Below, piece by piece: positions 35,539 to 46,139 of a stretch of DNA of 64,000 bases (its first letter is position 1; each line of letters starts with the position of its first letter). This DNA comes from Sapria himalayana. Its lineage: Eukaryota; Streptophyta; Magnoliopsida; Malpighiales; Rafflesiaceae. The position numbers and the translations under genes were made by a program. The notes beneath the pieces are model-generated. The model ran no database searches and was not told the DNA's origin. It saw nothing but the letters and a program-made list of their open reading frames with translations. Where the stretch lies: the NCBI GenBank assembly GCA_029783825.1, contig JAREIK010003123.1:1234552-1298551 (forward strand). Direction: 5' to 3'.

Positions 35539-37583
35539 ATGCATATGTATGTGTGTATGAGTTTATATATTTAAGCATATACATTTATATTTCAATATTT
35601 ATTTATATATATAGACATTTATATGTATAAACATTAATATATAAATGTTATACTAATACACACACACACACCCACCCACACCCACACCTATATATACAAA
35701 ATTATCAATATAAATATTTTAGAAAACTTGTGTGTGTGTGTGTGTAGTTATATATATATATATAGGTTTTAAAAAAAAGATTAATAAAATTTTGAAAAAA
35801 GTTCGAAAAGTTTTCAAATTTTTTTTTGGAAACTAGTTTTCAAATTCACAAAAAAAATTGTTTAAGAAAAAATGGTTTTTTTGTGCTAATGTGCAAATTT
35901 GTGTGGGCAGTATTAGATATTTATTTGAGGTGTACCAAAATACAAATATTTTTTATTTTTTTTAGTTTTTTGAGTGTCTCTTGTTGTAAATATAATTATA
36001 TTTTATAAATGAGGAGCACCGGGCACCCCTAGACCCACCCTCTGAATTTTTATTGAAACACTAATGGTCTTTTTAGTTATTGTTTTTTCTATTCAAAATG
36101 TAGATTTATTTGATTTTTCTTTGAAACCTTTTTGTTGGGTTTTGATTTATATATAAAATAAAATAGTTTATTAGAGTATGTGTGCTTAAAAATATCGAAC
36201 CCAAAGAATCTTATTTAAAAAAATTACAATTTCTATTTATTTAAAATTATATGTTTATGATAATAAATTTCCCAATATTTTAATCTTAGCTCTCTTTCAA
36301 CTTCTTCATTTCATGCAAAAAAAGAATTATTCCTTTCATGTAAAATATTATTTTCATAATAATTTGTTCAAGGGGTTAGTATTAGGTAAAATAATGACCC
36401 ATTGTAAATTGCAGTAATTTAAATTTTTTCAAAGTAATCTTACCAAAAATGACAACATTAAAGCAATGCAACAATTGTGTGAATACACCAAATGAAGTCT
36501 TGATAATTTAAAGTTATTAACTATTTACATTTCACAAATGTAAGCGAATTATTGGTCACATAATATTTATCTGATTTTTTTTTATTTGGAGAGTGTGACC
36601 AATTATTATTCAATCCATGATAAAAGGTCATTTAATAAAACTTTCAAAGATTTATTTTTTTGAAAACAACTTGATTCAAGTAGAAATAACATTGTTTTAA
36701 ATAAAATTTGATAAACATGTATTTTTTTTTGTTAAATTTTTGAAAATAATAATATAATACACATGCTATAATATTGGTCACATACTATTGTATTTAATAT
36801 ATACCCTTAATATTATAAAAACTTGATTCAAATGAAGTTTTCATTTAAACATTATATATATATATATATTACATTAAACGCAAGTGGTGATTTGCTCATT
36901 TGCATTATGACACATATACTATAAATCACAAAGCACATAGTAATGTATAAATAAAAAGTACCACATCATATATTTATATAACATGTATATTCACATATGA
37001 ATGTGAAACATATATATATATGCATGTGTGTGTGTGTGTTGTTTGTGTGTGTGTGTGTGAAACATATGTTACATATACTCTTTATAGGTTTCCACATTTA
37101 GGATGTATACGGTTTGCTTTATATATAATCCAAAAATATATGATTTACGTGATATATATATATATATATATATATAATGTATATATATGTAATATATATA
37201 TATATATATATTCTATAATAAAGTTTGAAGTTTTATGGATGTTATATCATATAAATATATGATATACATGCATTATGATATAGGTGGTATACATATAACA
37301 TATATATGTGTGTGTGTGTTTGTGTGTGGTGTATATATATGTGGTGTATATATATATATGATTATAATTATGAATGAGATTTTTACAAAAAATATATATA
37401 ACATATATGTATATAAAACATCTATATCATATATTTGGAATATAAAGCATAGGATATACATTCCTAAACTTGGAAACATATTAACAATATGTCATATATT
37501 CATATAGCATGTGTCTAATATATATATATATATATTGTGTGTGTGTGAGTTTTTTGATATAGAGAGAGAGAGAGAGAGAGAGA
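35490..37583 (+). repeat. dispersed repeat X, copy 1 (AT/GT/GA-rich)
   Basis: This ~2.1 kb block contains AT, AC, GT and GA microsatellites (35499-35534, 35730-35748, 37020-37060, 37150-37212, 37558-37582) plus unique-looking sequence, for example GGCACCCCTAGACCCACCC near 36028. It is collinear, in reverse orientation, with 55790-57780, and partly repeated in direct orientation at 42850-43800. Shared landmarks include AAACTAGTTTTCAAATTCAC and TCTTTATAGGTTTCCACA. No transposase, RT or LTR signature is seen, so the class is unknown. Confidence 0.75.
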
Positions 37584-37639
37584 AAGAAAGAGTTAAATAT
37601 CGAGATGCATATCACAAATAACTTTTTTAATCAAAAGAT

Positions 37640-38870
37640 TATTGTTTTTAAATTATTTTTAAATGATGATTAGACACATATAATATTAAGTGTAATGTAG
37701 TCATTACAATAGATATTTTACAAACTTTATTTTTAGTTAAAAAAATATTTTTTGGCAATCTATATAATAAATATTTTTATTTGGAGTTGGAAAAATTCGG
37801 AAAATTATTAATATAAGTGGGGTGAGATAAATAATTACAATGATGAGTACAAATGAAAAATAATTTCTTCAAATGATAGATAAAAGTGTAGTAAGTCTTT
37901 TAATTGGAATAATTGAAAATAATTTTTTTTTATCACGAGCTTGAAAATTAAAAATTATGAATATGTATATGTTTTCTTTGTGGTGGATGAAATGACAAAA
38001 ACTTATATTTCATAAGTTTTCATGATTTACACTAAGCAAGTTGTATACTTGCATGCATGCTACATTAAATAATAAGAAGGTTATAGACAAGTATTTGTTA
38101 ATAGATTCAAGAGTGACTCAAAAAATAAAGTAATGCTTGAGCACCACTGGAGGCATCATTATCATCATATTGGTTATGACCTGAGTATTGTGAAAGGACA
38201 AACTCAAATATGTTTAGACATTGCAAATGAAAAATAATGTGATTGCTATTAGGTGATGAAACTAGTGATGCTCCAGCATTAAATGAGACACATCTTGGTC
38301 TTTCCATGGGAGTGAGGAACATAAGTTGCATAACAAGCTTTTGATGTCATCATTATCATCATAGAAGTGCTACATGATTAATTGTTATAGAAGGCACAAG
38401 GTGCTGTGTGTATTGCACCCATGATCACCAAAATCATGCAAACATGCTTTCTCAATCATTATTCCATGTCTTTGTTCTCTTGGTTCTTTAATTATAAGAG
38501 AAATCAATATTTGAGGTTGAGGAGAACATGATGAAAAGTCTTATTTTCAAAACTTTCATTTTTTTTTAATGTATGCAATCACCTCAATGCTAGGAAACTA
38601 TAGTAGAAGAACATTTTCAAAGGGTTTTGTCCCAAGAAGTAGTTTGCACTTATTATTTGGTTCACCGTAATTCCTCAAGAAAGGTAAAACTTGTCCCATA
38701 GAATTTTTGTAGCCTTTAAAGCAATAATAACATATTCTCACATTTTTTTTATAATTATCTATCCCAACCCACCCACTAAAGTAATTATCCAAAACAATTC
38801 TCTCATTATGGAGAGGGTGACAAACTATGAATATTTCTTTGATGGATAAAAAAAATTATGACAAGTCTAG
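37640..38870 (-). repeat. dispersed repeat Y, copy C, part 1
   Basis: On the minus strand this segment aligns with about 47000-46200, with 59450-59760 and with 63100-63500. Landmarks are AAATATTGATTTCTCTTATAA and ATGTGTCTCATTTAATG. It includes a short open frame (38107-38331) whose amino acid pattern is partly retained in the other copies. The repeat class is unknown. Confidence 0.7.
38107..38331 (-). CDS. short conserved open frame inside repeat Y, function unknown
   Basis: A 74-residue frame begins MQLMFLTPMERPRCVSFNAG and continues through a hydrophobic stretch ending near FEFVLSQYSGHNQYDDND. The segment around M-R-P/Q-x-CVSFN can be read in the other two copies of the repeat (about 46633-46760 and 63180-63300), where frames are broken. 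That suggests a once-coding exon or a captured gene fragment spread with the repeat. I do not recognise the protein. No signal peptide or catalytic motif is evident. It may be a remnant of the repeat's own gene. Confidence 0.35.
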   Translation of the reverse strand: MQLMFLTPMERPRCVSFNAGASLVSSPNSNHIIFHLQCLNIFEFVLSQYSGHNQYDDNDASSGAQALLYFLSHS

Positions 38871-39700
38871 AAAAGAATTTTTTTTATAAAAATTATTAAA
38901 CTACTATCAACAATCAAATATTAAAATAAAGCACATGATATTGGACTACTAAAAATAGTGAAATATGTGTATTTGGTGAACCTCTTTTTTTCTAAAATTT
39001 ATTTTATTAATCTAATAGAAATATATTAAACATAATAAAAACTAAGTTTTAAAAATCCCAAAAAATATGAGAATGTCTACATTGCATTATAAAAACAATA
39101 TTTTAAATTTTTCATGAAAGTATGGTTTTATAGAAGACTTTTTTTATAAAATATTGTTATTATTTTATTATCTAATCTGATTTTGGTTACAATTGATGAG
39201 GTTGTTTTTTTCATATTATTTCTCAAAAATTGAAGTCGATGGCATTCTAATAATGTATAAGTAGACAAATATATAATTTTTTATAATTAAAAAAATATTT
39301 AGGCGCAATAAAAATAAACTAAAATTACAATATAAATATAATAATATTGCACCATATTATGAACAAAATATAAATTATAATATTAATTTTTTAATATTTT
39401 TGGTTAGTTGTGCATTAATATGTTTGATATTTATACTTTGATTATAAAATATAAATATAATAAATGTCCATATATATATATATATAAGATAAAATTCATG
39501 ATTTTTGGTGAAATTTGATCCGAAGAAGTGATTATGCTCAAGAACCCCTTCTTGCATTATTTCTTAAAATTAGATTTAAAATTATGCAAATTCTCAATTT
39601 TTATTTTCTTTTGTATTTGTTTGTGTTTGAATTATAGTTATAGAGATCGAATTGAAATATTCGAGCTATTATTTGATATTTAAGATTTACAAAAGTTTTA
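38871..39700. other. AT-rich DNA, nothing recognised
   Basis: No gene or clear repeat was identified. The short frame at 39375-39557 contains an AT-repeat peptide and has no domain. Confidence 0.5.
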
Positions 39701-41180
39701 TTATGGTAATAAATCTCTAAAAACTCATGTGAAAATATATAATATATAATGTTAGTTACATATACATACTTTTTGATGTGTAGTGATATGTGTACGGCTA
39801 TAAACCATTTGTTTTTTTTTTTGAAATGAGTTTCATGAAATTTAAGTCATTTAATTAAAATATATAATTAATTGATAGAAACTCATAAATTTTATACCAT
39901 GAAATAATTTTTGATAAATCTAGAAATTAATTTACATGTGTATTTTTTTGAGAAAGTTACTCTCCTAAAATAGAGAAATGATATTTAGTTATGTGTAAAT
40001 AGTTCCAAAAATCTTAGTTGTTGCATTGTTTGGTTACTTTTGGTGATTTTACTGATATATATGTTTAAAATCCTATAATTAATAATATGAAAAATATTTA
40101 ATTTAGATATAGAGTTTCGAGGTGTCTATTACTTGCATTTTTAGTCCTCAATATCCTTTCTAGAGCAAGAACATTGAGGACTAAAAATGCAAGAATATTT
40201 ATGGAAACATAGATTAGATATACTATTTGAAGAATGCCCTAAAACCCCCTTATGAACTTATGGTAGAGTTCTACTATGTGGAGGCAGTGGTTGCCAGAAT
40301 TGAAACTAGTAAATCTCTCGTGAGTCACTAGATCATGAGAGTGGCGGTATGTATTTTCTAGTGGGTGTGGTAGCAAGGCCGAAGCTAGTAGATTAATTTT
40401 TCCAACTACATATTTCATTTTAGCCTTTTAGAGCCTTGCATAAATTTTATATGTTTGTGAAAATGAGATGAGAATTAAAAAATAAATGTTTTGATAACTT
40501 ACACACACACATTAAGTTTCATAAATTTGTATAGCCATGTATATGTATAAATATATATATGGATATTTGAAAACTTATTCTTAAGCTCTTGAATTATATA
40601 TTACAAAACATATATGGCTATAGAGGTAAAACATGGCTTGTTCCCTGTTTTCTTGAGATTTTCCTACTAGACACTAGTTGCTTACCCCTATTTTCCCTTT
40701 GTGGAGGTAATATTGATGGTCAAACCTGATTATGAAGCTGGTAGATCTATGTGAGGATTTTGGTGGCTTATTTAGATATGTTTCTTTGAAACCTTGTTAT
40801 GTATTTCACCATAGCAGCCATTTGATATAAGTAACTTTACTTGTGCATGTTAATGTTTAAACTTGATAGTTTAAGCATATTCGTGATATTCTTTGGAATT
40901 TGATCTATTTTAAATGTCTACAAGTGAGGGATCTTGACCTATATTTTTACTAGTTTTCACTAAATTTTTGAGGTTGTGTGTATTTTAGAATGAATCTAAC
41001 ATGAAAAATAGGAAGAAAAGAAGTTGTTATCGACTTGTCTGTAGCTTTCTATATACATGCTATTAACAATGGATAGTACTATTCATAGTATATTTTTTTC
41101 TTGATTTTTTAATATAAATTCATTTATTTTGGATCCATATTTTTAAAAATACTCTTTCCATTATTTTTATTAATACTCTA
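39700..41180 (-). repeat. dispersed repeat Y, copy C, part 2
   Basis: The minus strand aligns with about 48600-47300. Examples are CATAAATTTGTATAGCCATG near 40520 against its complement near 47840, and the CCTATTTTCCCTTTGTGG region near 40690 against 47690. Relative to copy A the two parts are in swapped order, as if the repeat had been permuted or was once tandem. No coding content is seen. Confidence 0.6.
40132..40193. repeat. perfect 21-bp hairpin with 20-nt loop
   Basis: Arms at 40132-40152 and 40173-40193 are exact reverse complements (the left arm contains GCATTTTTAGTCCTCAAT). They enclose a 20-nt loop with TCTAGAGC. Perfect pairing in otherwise decayed DNA is unusual, and neither other copy of the surrounding repeat shows it. 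Confidence 0.9.
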
Positions 41181-41234
41181 TGAGTAATTTAATAAAATAG
41201 CAAAATCCTACATTAAAAATGCAAAAATCTCTCA

Positions 41235-41340
41235 CATTGGATTTTAAAGTATTTTAAATCATTAAATTTAACTAATCAAATAAAACACATGGCTCTAGAG
41301 CGAGAGTGACTGGGGGTCATGACAGTTAGATTGGTTCAAG
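41235..41340. repeat. dispersed ~100 bp repeat shared with 6415-6510
   Basis: TTTAAAGTATTTTAAATC, AAATTTAACTAATCA and a GAGTGACTGGGGGTCATG segment match 6415-6510 closely. Flanks may be related too, but weakly. The class is unknown. An LTR end or a SINE-like fragment is possible. Confidence 0.5.
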
Positions 41341-41550
41341 GTATTACTCATGAGTTTCAATTTGTGGTGATACTACTTAATGAATAATCATTTAATCCAT
41401 ATATTTTTGTGTTTATTGTGGATGATTTATAAGAGACTTCCAATAAGATATTCATTAGTGTACATTAAGCACATATGATATATTATTTGTTGAAGAACCT
41501 AAAGAAGAGTTAGGTAAATAACTAAAAATTTGGAAGGTTTTACTTGAATC

Positions 41551-42112
41551 TACAAGTGTCAAATAGGTTGTGCAGGGCTGGCACTGCCTATTTTTCTCAT
41601 GCCCATACGGGCCTACGTGCCATGCCAGGCATGGTACGGTTTACTAGAGGGCAAGCCCTACATGGTCCACAACCCGAAATAAGCCTGGAATCGGGCTGAT
41701 TTAGGGCAGTTTGGGCTAGTTCTAGGTTAAAATAATTTTTAACCTAGAATTTGAAAATTGGGATGGCGAGCCACCGTTGCCGATCAGGCAACGCCAATCC
41801 ATCGCCCTTCGGGCGTCACCGAGCTATCGCCCGTCATGCATTGCCATGTCATCCAGTGTCAGGCATCATTGCATTGCCCATCGTGCGTCGCCCATCGTGC
41901 CGTTGCCCATGTTGTTCCCATGTGCTAGGCACCCTGGTCATGTCTGGCATGACACATGGCCAAAATTCCCTCGGTAAAGCTTGACACGAGTTGTGCCAAG
42001 AGTCTGCTCGGCACGGGCATAGTTCTAGATCATGTCGTGTTGGGCCTGGCATTGCTGAACTGGGTCGGGCTTCGGGCCGGTCCAGGGCCGCCCAGCTTGT
42101 TTGATACCTTTA
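41551..42112. mobile_element. short non-autonomous hAT-like element, GC-rich (562 bp)
   Basis: The element starts TACAAGTGTCAAATAGG and ends TTTGATACCTTTA, forming an imperfect inverted repeat of the TAGAGGTGTCAAA family. It is flanked by CTTGAATC (41543-41550) and CTTGAGTC (42113-42120), an 8-bp duplication with one difference. The interior is a GC island with subterminal words such as CATGCCAGGCATGG and CGGGCCGGTCC, shared with the long hAT at 59766-63086. No transposase is encoded. Open frames at 41751-42052 are composition artefacts. Confidence 0.83.
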
Positions 42113-42229
42113 CTTGAGTCCAAGATATTTATGATTTCTCATAGAAATTTTGATTACTTAAAATATAAGTTTAATTTTGATAAGAGTGATCATGATGTGG
42201 TATTAAAAATAGGAAAGCAATAAGCATAA

Positions 42230-42838
42230 ATTGTCACAAATTTCAAGTATTTATCCTCTATATTAAGCAAAGAATGGAAGATTGGTGAAGATGTAAATCA
42301 TATGTTGATGGTTGGATAAACTAATTGAAGAGCTACACCAGAGATTCTTTGTGAAAGATGAGTATTAAATAGATTAAAAAGTAAATTATATAGAACAACT
42401 ATACAACCAACCATGTTATATGAAAATAAATATTGGATATGAAGAAACAACATACTCGGGTGATGAATATAGAAGAGATGGAGATGATAAGTTAGATGTG
42501 TGGGAAGACCAAAAATGATAAAATTAGAAATGAAATTATTAAAAAAGATTAAAATAATGTATACGTAATAAGATAATAAAGAAACATTTGAGGTGGTATG
42601 GTCACATCCAACACAAACCCCTTAGTATACCGGTTAAAAAGTACGAGACAATTAGAGTGAAGGAAAAAAAACTAGAAGTATGTCAAGGAAGAATTGAGAA
42701 AAAATTATAAATAAGAATTTAATTACTAAATAGTTTATAGTAGATATTATTTTTAATATAGTTGATTGAATAAAATATTATCCATATAATTGAGCTCGAG
42801 TATTTGGTTTAAAAATTGGTTGATGATGACGATGATTT
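42230..42838 (+). pseudogene. RTE-type LINE, 3' tail of reverse transcriptase ORF
   Basis: The plus strand retains the C-terminal wording of RTE polyproteins: NGRLVKM and LIEELHQR (matching the GEIDEDV/KWR region), YIEQLYNQPCYMK (the RTAIRPAMLYG region), then HLRWYGHIQHKPLSIPVKKYE near 42580-42650. It ends with a GATGATGACGATGAT tail, the short-repeat terminus typical of RTE elements. Stops and frame changes are frequent. It is 5'-truncated. Confidence 0.78.
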
Positions 42839-42849
42839 ATGTTATATAT

Positions 42850-42947
42850 TTATTCATATTAGAAAACTTGTGTGTGGGTGTGTGTAGGTTTATATATCAA
42901 AATATTGGTTTATATATCAACAAATTCGTGTTTATATATAGAAACTA

Positions 42948-43011
<64 letters not shown>

Positions 43012-43216
43012 GTATGTATGTATGTATATATATATATGTATGTAAGTTTCCGAAAAAAATACAAAAAAAAATTTGAAAAAAAGATAAAAAAGTATTTGAA
43101 ATTTTTTTGAAAACTAGTTTTCACATTCACAAAAATATTGTTTTAGAAAATAAAATCATTTTTTTGTGCTGACGTATACACTTGTGTGAGCAATATTAGG
43201 TATTCCATTTGATGTG

Positions 43217-43256
<40 letters not shown>

Positions 43257-43800
43257 CATTTTGATATACTTTTTACACAATATTAAAAATTGAGTGTCTT
43301 TTGTGGTAATAATTTTACAATTGTATGGTTAAATATAATTTACCTTTTTATAATTTAAGGGTACCCCAAGACCCACCCCTCAAATTTTTATTGAAACACT
43401 TATATTTGTTTGTTTGTTTGTTTGTTGTTCTTTTCTATTTAAAATATATATTCATTGAATTTTTATTTGAAACCTTTGTTGCGGTTTGATTTATATTTAA
43501 AATAAAATTAGTTTAGAGAATGTGTGCATAAAAATATAGAATGCAAATACTCTAATTTTAAAATCAATTTATTATTATTTCAAATTATATTTTTTTCGTA
43601 ACGAATATCTGAAAATTTTGATCATAGCTTTATTTCAACTTCTTCTTTTCATGCAAAAAAAAAATTTTTTTTAATGCTTTCTTTTAAAGGGTTTTTATTA
43701 AGTAATATAATGGCACATTGAAAATTGCACAAATTTCAATATTTCTCAAAGTTATCTCTTCTAAAATGAAAATTGCATTAGAGTTTAAAATGATAAATTA
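42850..43800 (+). repeat. dispersed repeat X, copy 2 (partial)
   Basis: Collinear with about 35690-36450 in the same orientation. Landmarks are AGAAAACTTGTGTGTG, AAACTAGTTTTCACATTCAC, AAGACCCACCCCTCAAATTT and TGAAACCTTTGTTG. It carries a 28-unit AC microsatellite (42951-43006) absent in that form from the others, and (AT)n at 43223-43254. Confidence 0.75.
42951..43006. repeat. (CA)28 microsatellite
   Basis: The longest pure dinucleotide AC run in the window, continuing into TATGTATG units to 43025. Confidence 0.97.

Positions 43801-43802
<2 letters not shown>

Positions 43803-43832
<30 letters not shown>
43803..43832. repeat. (AT)n microsatellite
   Basis: A pure AT run between repeat X copy 2 and the RTE tail. 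Confidence 0.95.
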
Positions 43833-43834
<2 letters not shown>

Positions 43835-43849
43835 ATATATAAAATATAA

Positions 43850-44880
43850 AGTATCATCATCAACAACCAAATCTTAGGCCAAATACTTAGGGTCATACTT
43901 TGTAATCGGTACACTAAGAAGCTAGTGTTAGATGTGACCAACCCACCTTAGATATTTTTTCCTTATCTTATTATTTATATAAAATATTTATTCTTTTTTG
44001 TAGTAACGTACTTTCTAATTTTATCATTTTAGTCATCCTACATATCTAACTCACCATCCTTAACTCGATTATATTCATCTTTGAATATGTTATTTCTTCA
44101 TCCTTCAATATTTATTTTCATGTAACAGGGTTGTTTGTATAGTAGTTCTATATAATTTTCTCTTTTATCTATTTGGTACTCATCTTTCACAAAGAATCTC
44201 TAATGCATTTTTTTAATTGATTTATTCAAACTTCATCATATGATTTACATCCTCACCAATCTCCCCATCTTTACTTAATAAAGAGCATAAATATTTGAAA
44301 TTATTAACATTTGCAACTCATTTCTTTTCTATTTGTATTACCACATCATGATCACTCTTAATATAATTAAACTTATATTTTAAGTACTCAATCTTGCTAT
44401 GACTAATCCTAACCATCTTCGACTAGTACAACCTTCCAAATTTATAGTTTTTTTTACCTAATTCATCTTTTATTTCTTCAACAAATAATATGCTATATGC
44501 ACATAATGTACACTAATGGATATCTTCTTGGAAGTCTCTTATAAATTCATCCAAAATAAGTGAAAAATATACATGGATTAAATGAAATTAATTGATGTAG
44601 TATCGTAGTTTTTGAACCTCATGAGAAATACTTTGAACCAATCTAACTTTCGATATTACCCCCTCATAAATATCCTTGACTAGTTTGATATACACAATTA
44701 ATATATTTATTGTACTATAATACCACACCAAAAAAGGTTTGTTTAAGCTCTATCATAAGTCTTCACTAAATTAATAAATATCTTGCATAAGTCATTCTTA
44801 ATTTCTCTACATTTTTTGATTAATTACATAATCCCCACTTTCCAATTACATTCTCACTTCCCAAGTGCATTCCTACTTTT
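43850..44880 (-). pseudogene. RTE-type LINE, reverse transcriptase 3' half (decayed)
   Basis: The best preserved LINE fragment here. Minus-strand reading gives KLVKDIYEGVISKVR (about 44660), a palm-domain box CAYSILFVEE at the position of the family's FADDIVLVDE with the catalytic Asp residues lost (about 44480-44510), SHSKIEYLKYKFN, then NNFKYLCSLLSKDGEIGEDVNHM (about 44240-44300). C-terminal traces lead to a GATGATGATAC end at 43850. It is 5'-truncated and lacks the endonuclease domain. Confidence 0.83.
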
Positions 44881-46139
44881 CAATAATAATAGTGCTTGAT
44901 ATGATGGAGTATTTTTTTTAAGTCAAAAGAAATAATTCTTTCTTTTTCCATGAAAATAGTTTAGCAATTCTGCATTAGTAATATAACATATTATTTGACC
45001 GATACAATAATTTGGTAAATTGGGGAATAATAATATAATAAATTGGTAGAAAATATTTATAAAATCATAAATAAAATAAACAAAACTAAGTAAAATAAAA
45101 TTAAATTAATATAAACTAATTACATTTATTTTGATATAGGTATTGTAATATATAGAATAAATGATTTTTAATCATTTGTTCACCTGATATCATAGCACGC
45201 AAACATAATTATATTTTGAAATTAAATTATGTTGCAATGTATTCTGAAGTTAATATATCTATGTGGTACATACTTTTTTATGAGAATTAATAAATATAAT
45301 TATATCTATTTATACTTTATTGACACTAATATTAGCATATCATACCATTTTAATGCTATTCACTCAAAACATCAAAATTTTTAATCATTTTTTATATATG
45401 TTTAAAAATTATGAATTTTATAAATTTAAATTAATACTTCATTTAGTTTTAAAAATGGTTTATAAAATAAGATATTTATGCACATTTTATTATAATATAT
45501 TAGAGTATATAATATGATCATACAAATGATCATACAAATGATCAATTATTGAATAATATTCAAAATTATTCTTAATTAAGTTTACTATAATATATTATAA
45601 TTCAAGTTATATATGTGAACTTTTTATTATGCTTATATTCTATAATAAAATTAATGATATCTGACATGTAAGTGAAACATTAATACTAACCCTTAATTTC
45701 ACATATAAATTTGAAATTTTTAAGTTATATGTTTTATTTTTATCTAATATGTTACAATATTTTTGTATTTGTATTATAAGTATCGTGTATTTTTATTGCA
45801 CTTATATATTTTATTTAATAAAAAAATAATTTTATATATGATTATATTATTATTATTATATTACCACCAACTTTATTTTATGGGAAATAATACCAAAAAG
45901 CAACAACCTACAACAATTATTACAAAAATCACATCATATGATAAAAAAATAATAATATTTTATTTAAAATAATTTTTTTAAAAAATCTCCATTTTCATAA
46001 ATATCTTAAAAGAACTTTTTTTTTAAAAAAAATCACAAGATATATTTTAATATTTTTTGGGATTTAAAATACCTTATTCTTTATTATCTTTAATATATTT
46101 CTATAAGATTTATAAAATAATGTTTTAAAAATGGTGGTT
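44881..46139. other. AT-rich DNA shared in part with 58690-59330
   Basis: No gene. The frames at 45320-45517 and 45763-45972 are AT-biased and have no recognised domain. From about 45600 on the sequence is a direct match to 58800-59330 (CTTATATTCTATAA, ATTACCACCAACTT and CAACCTACAAC are landmarks), so it belongs to the longer duplicated block A/B. Confidence 0.65.
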
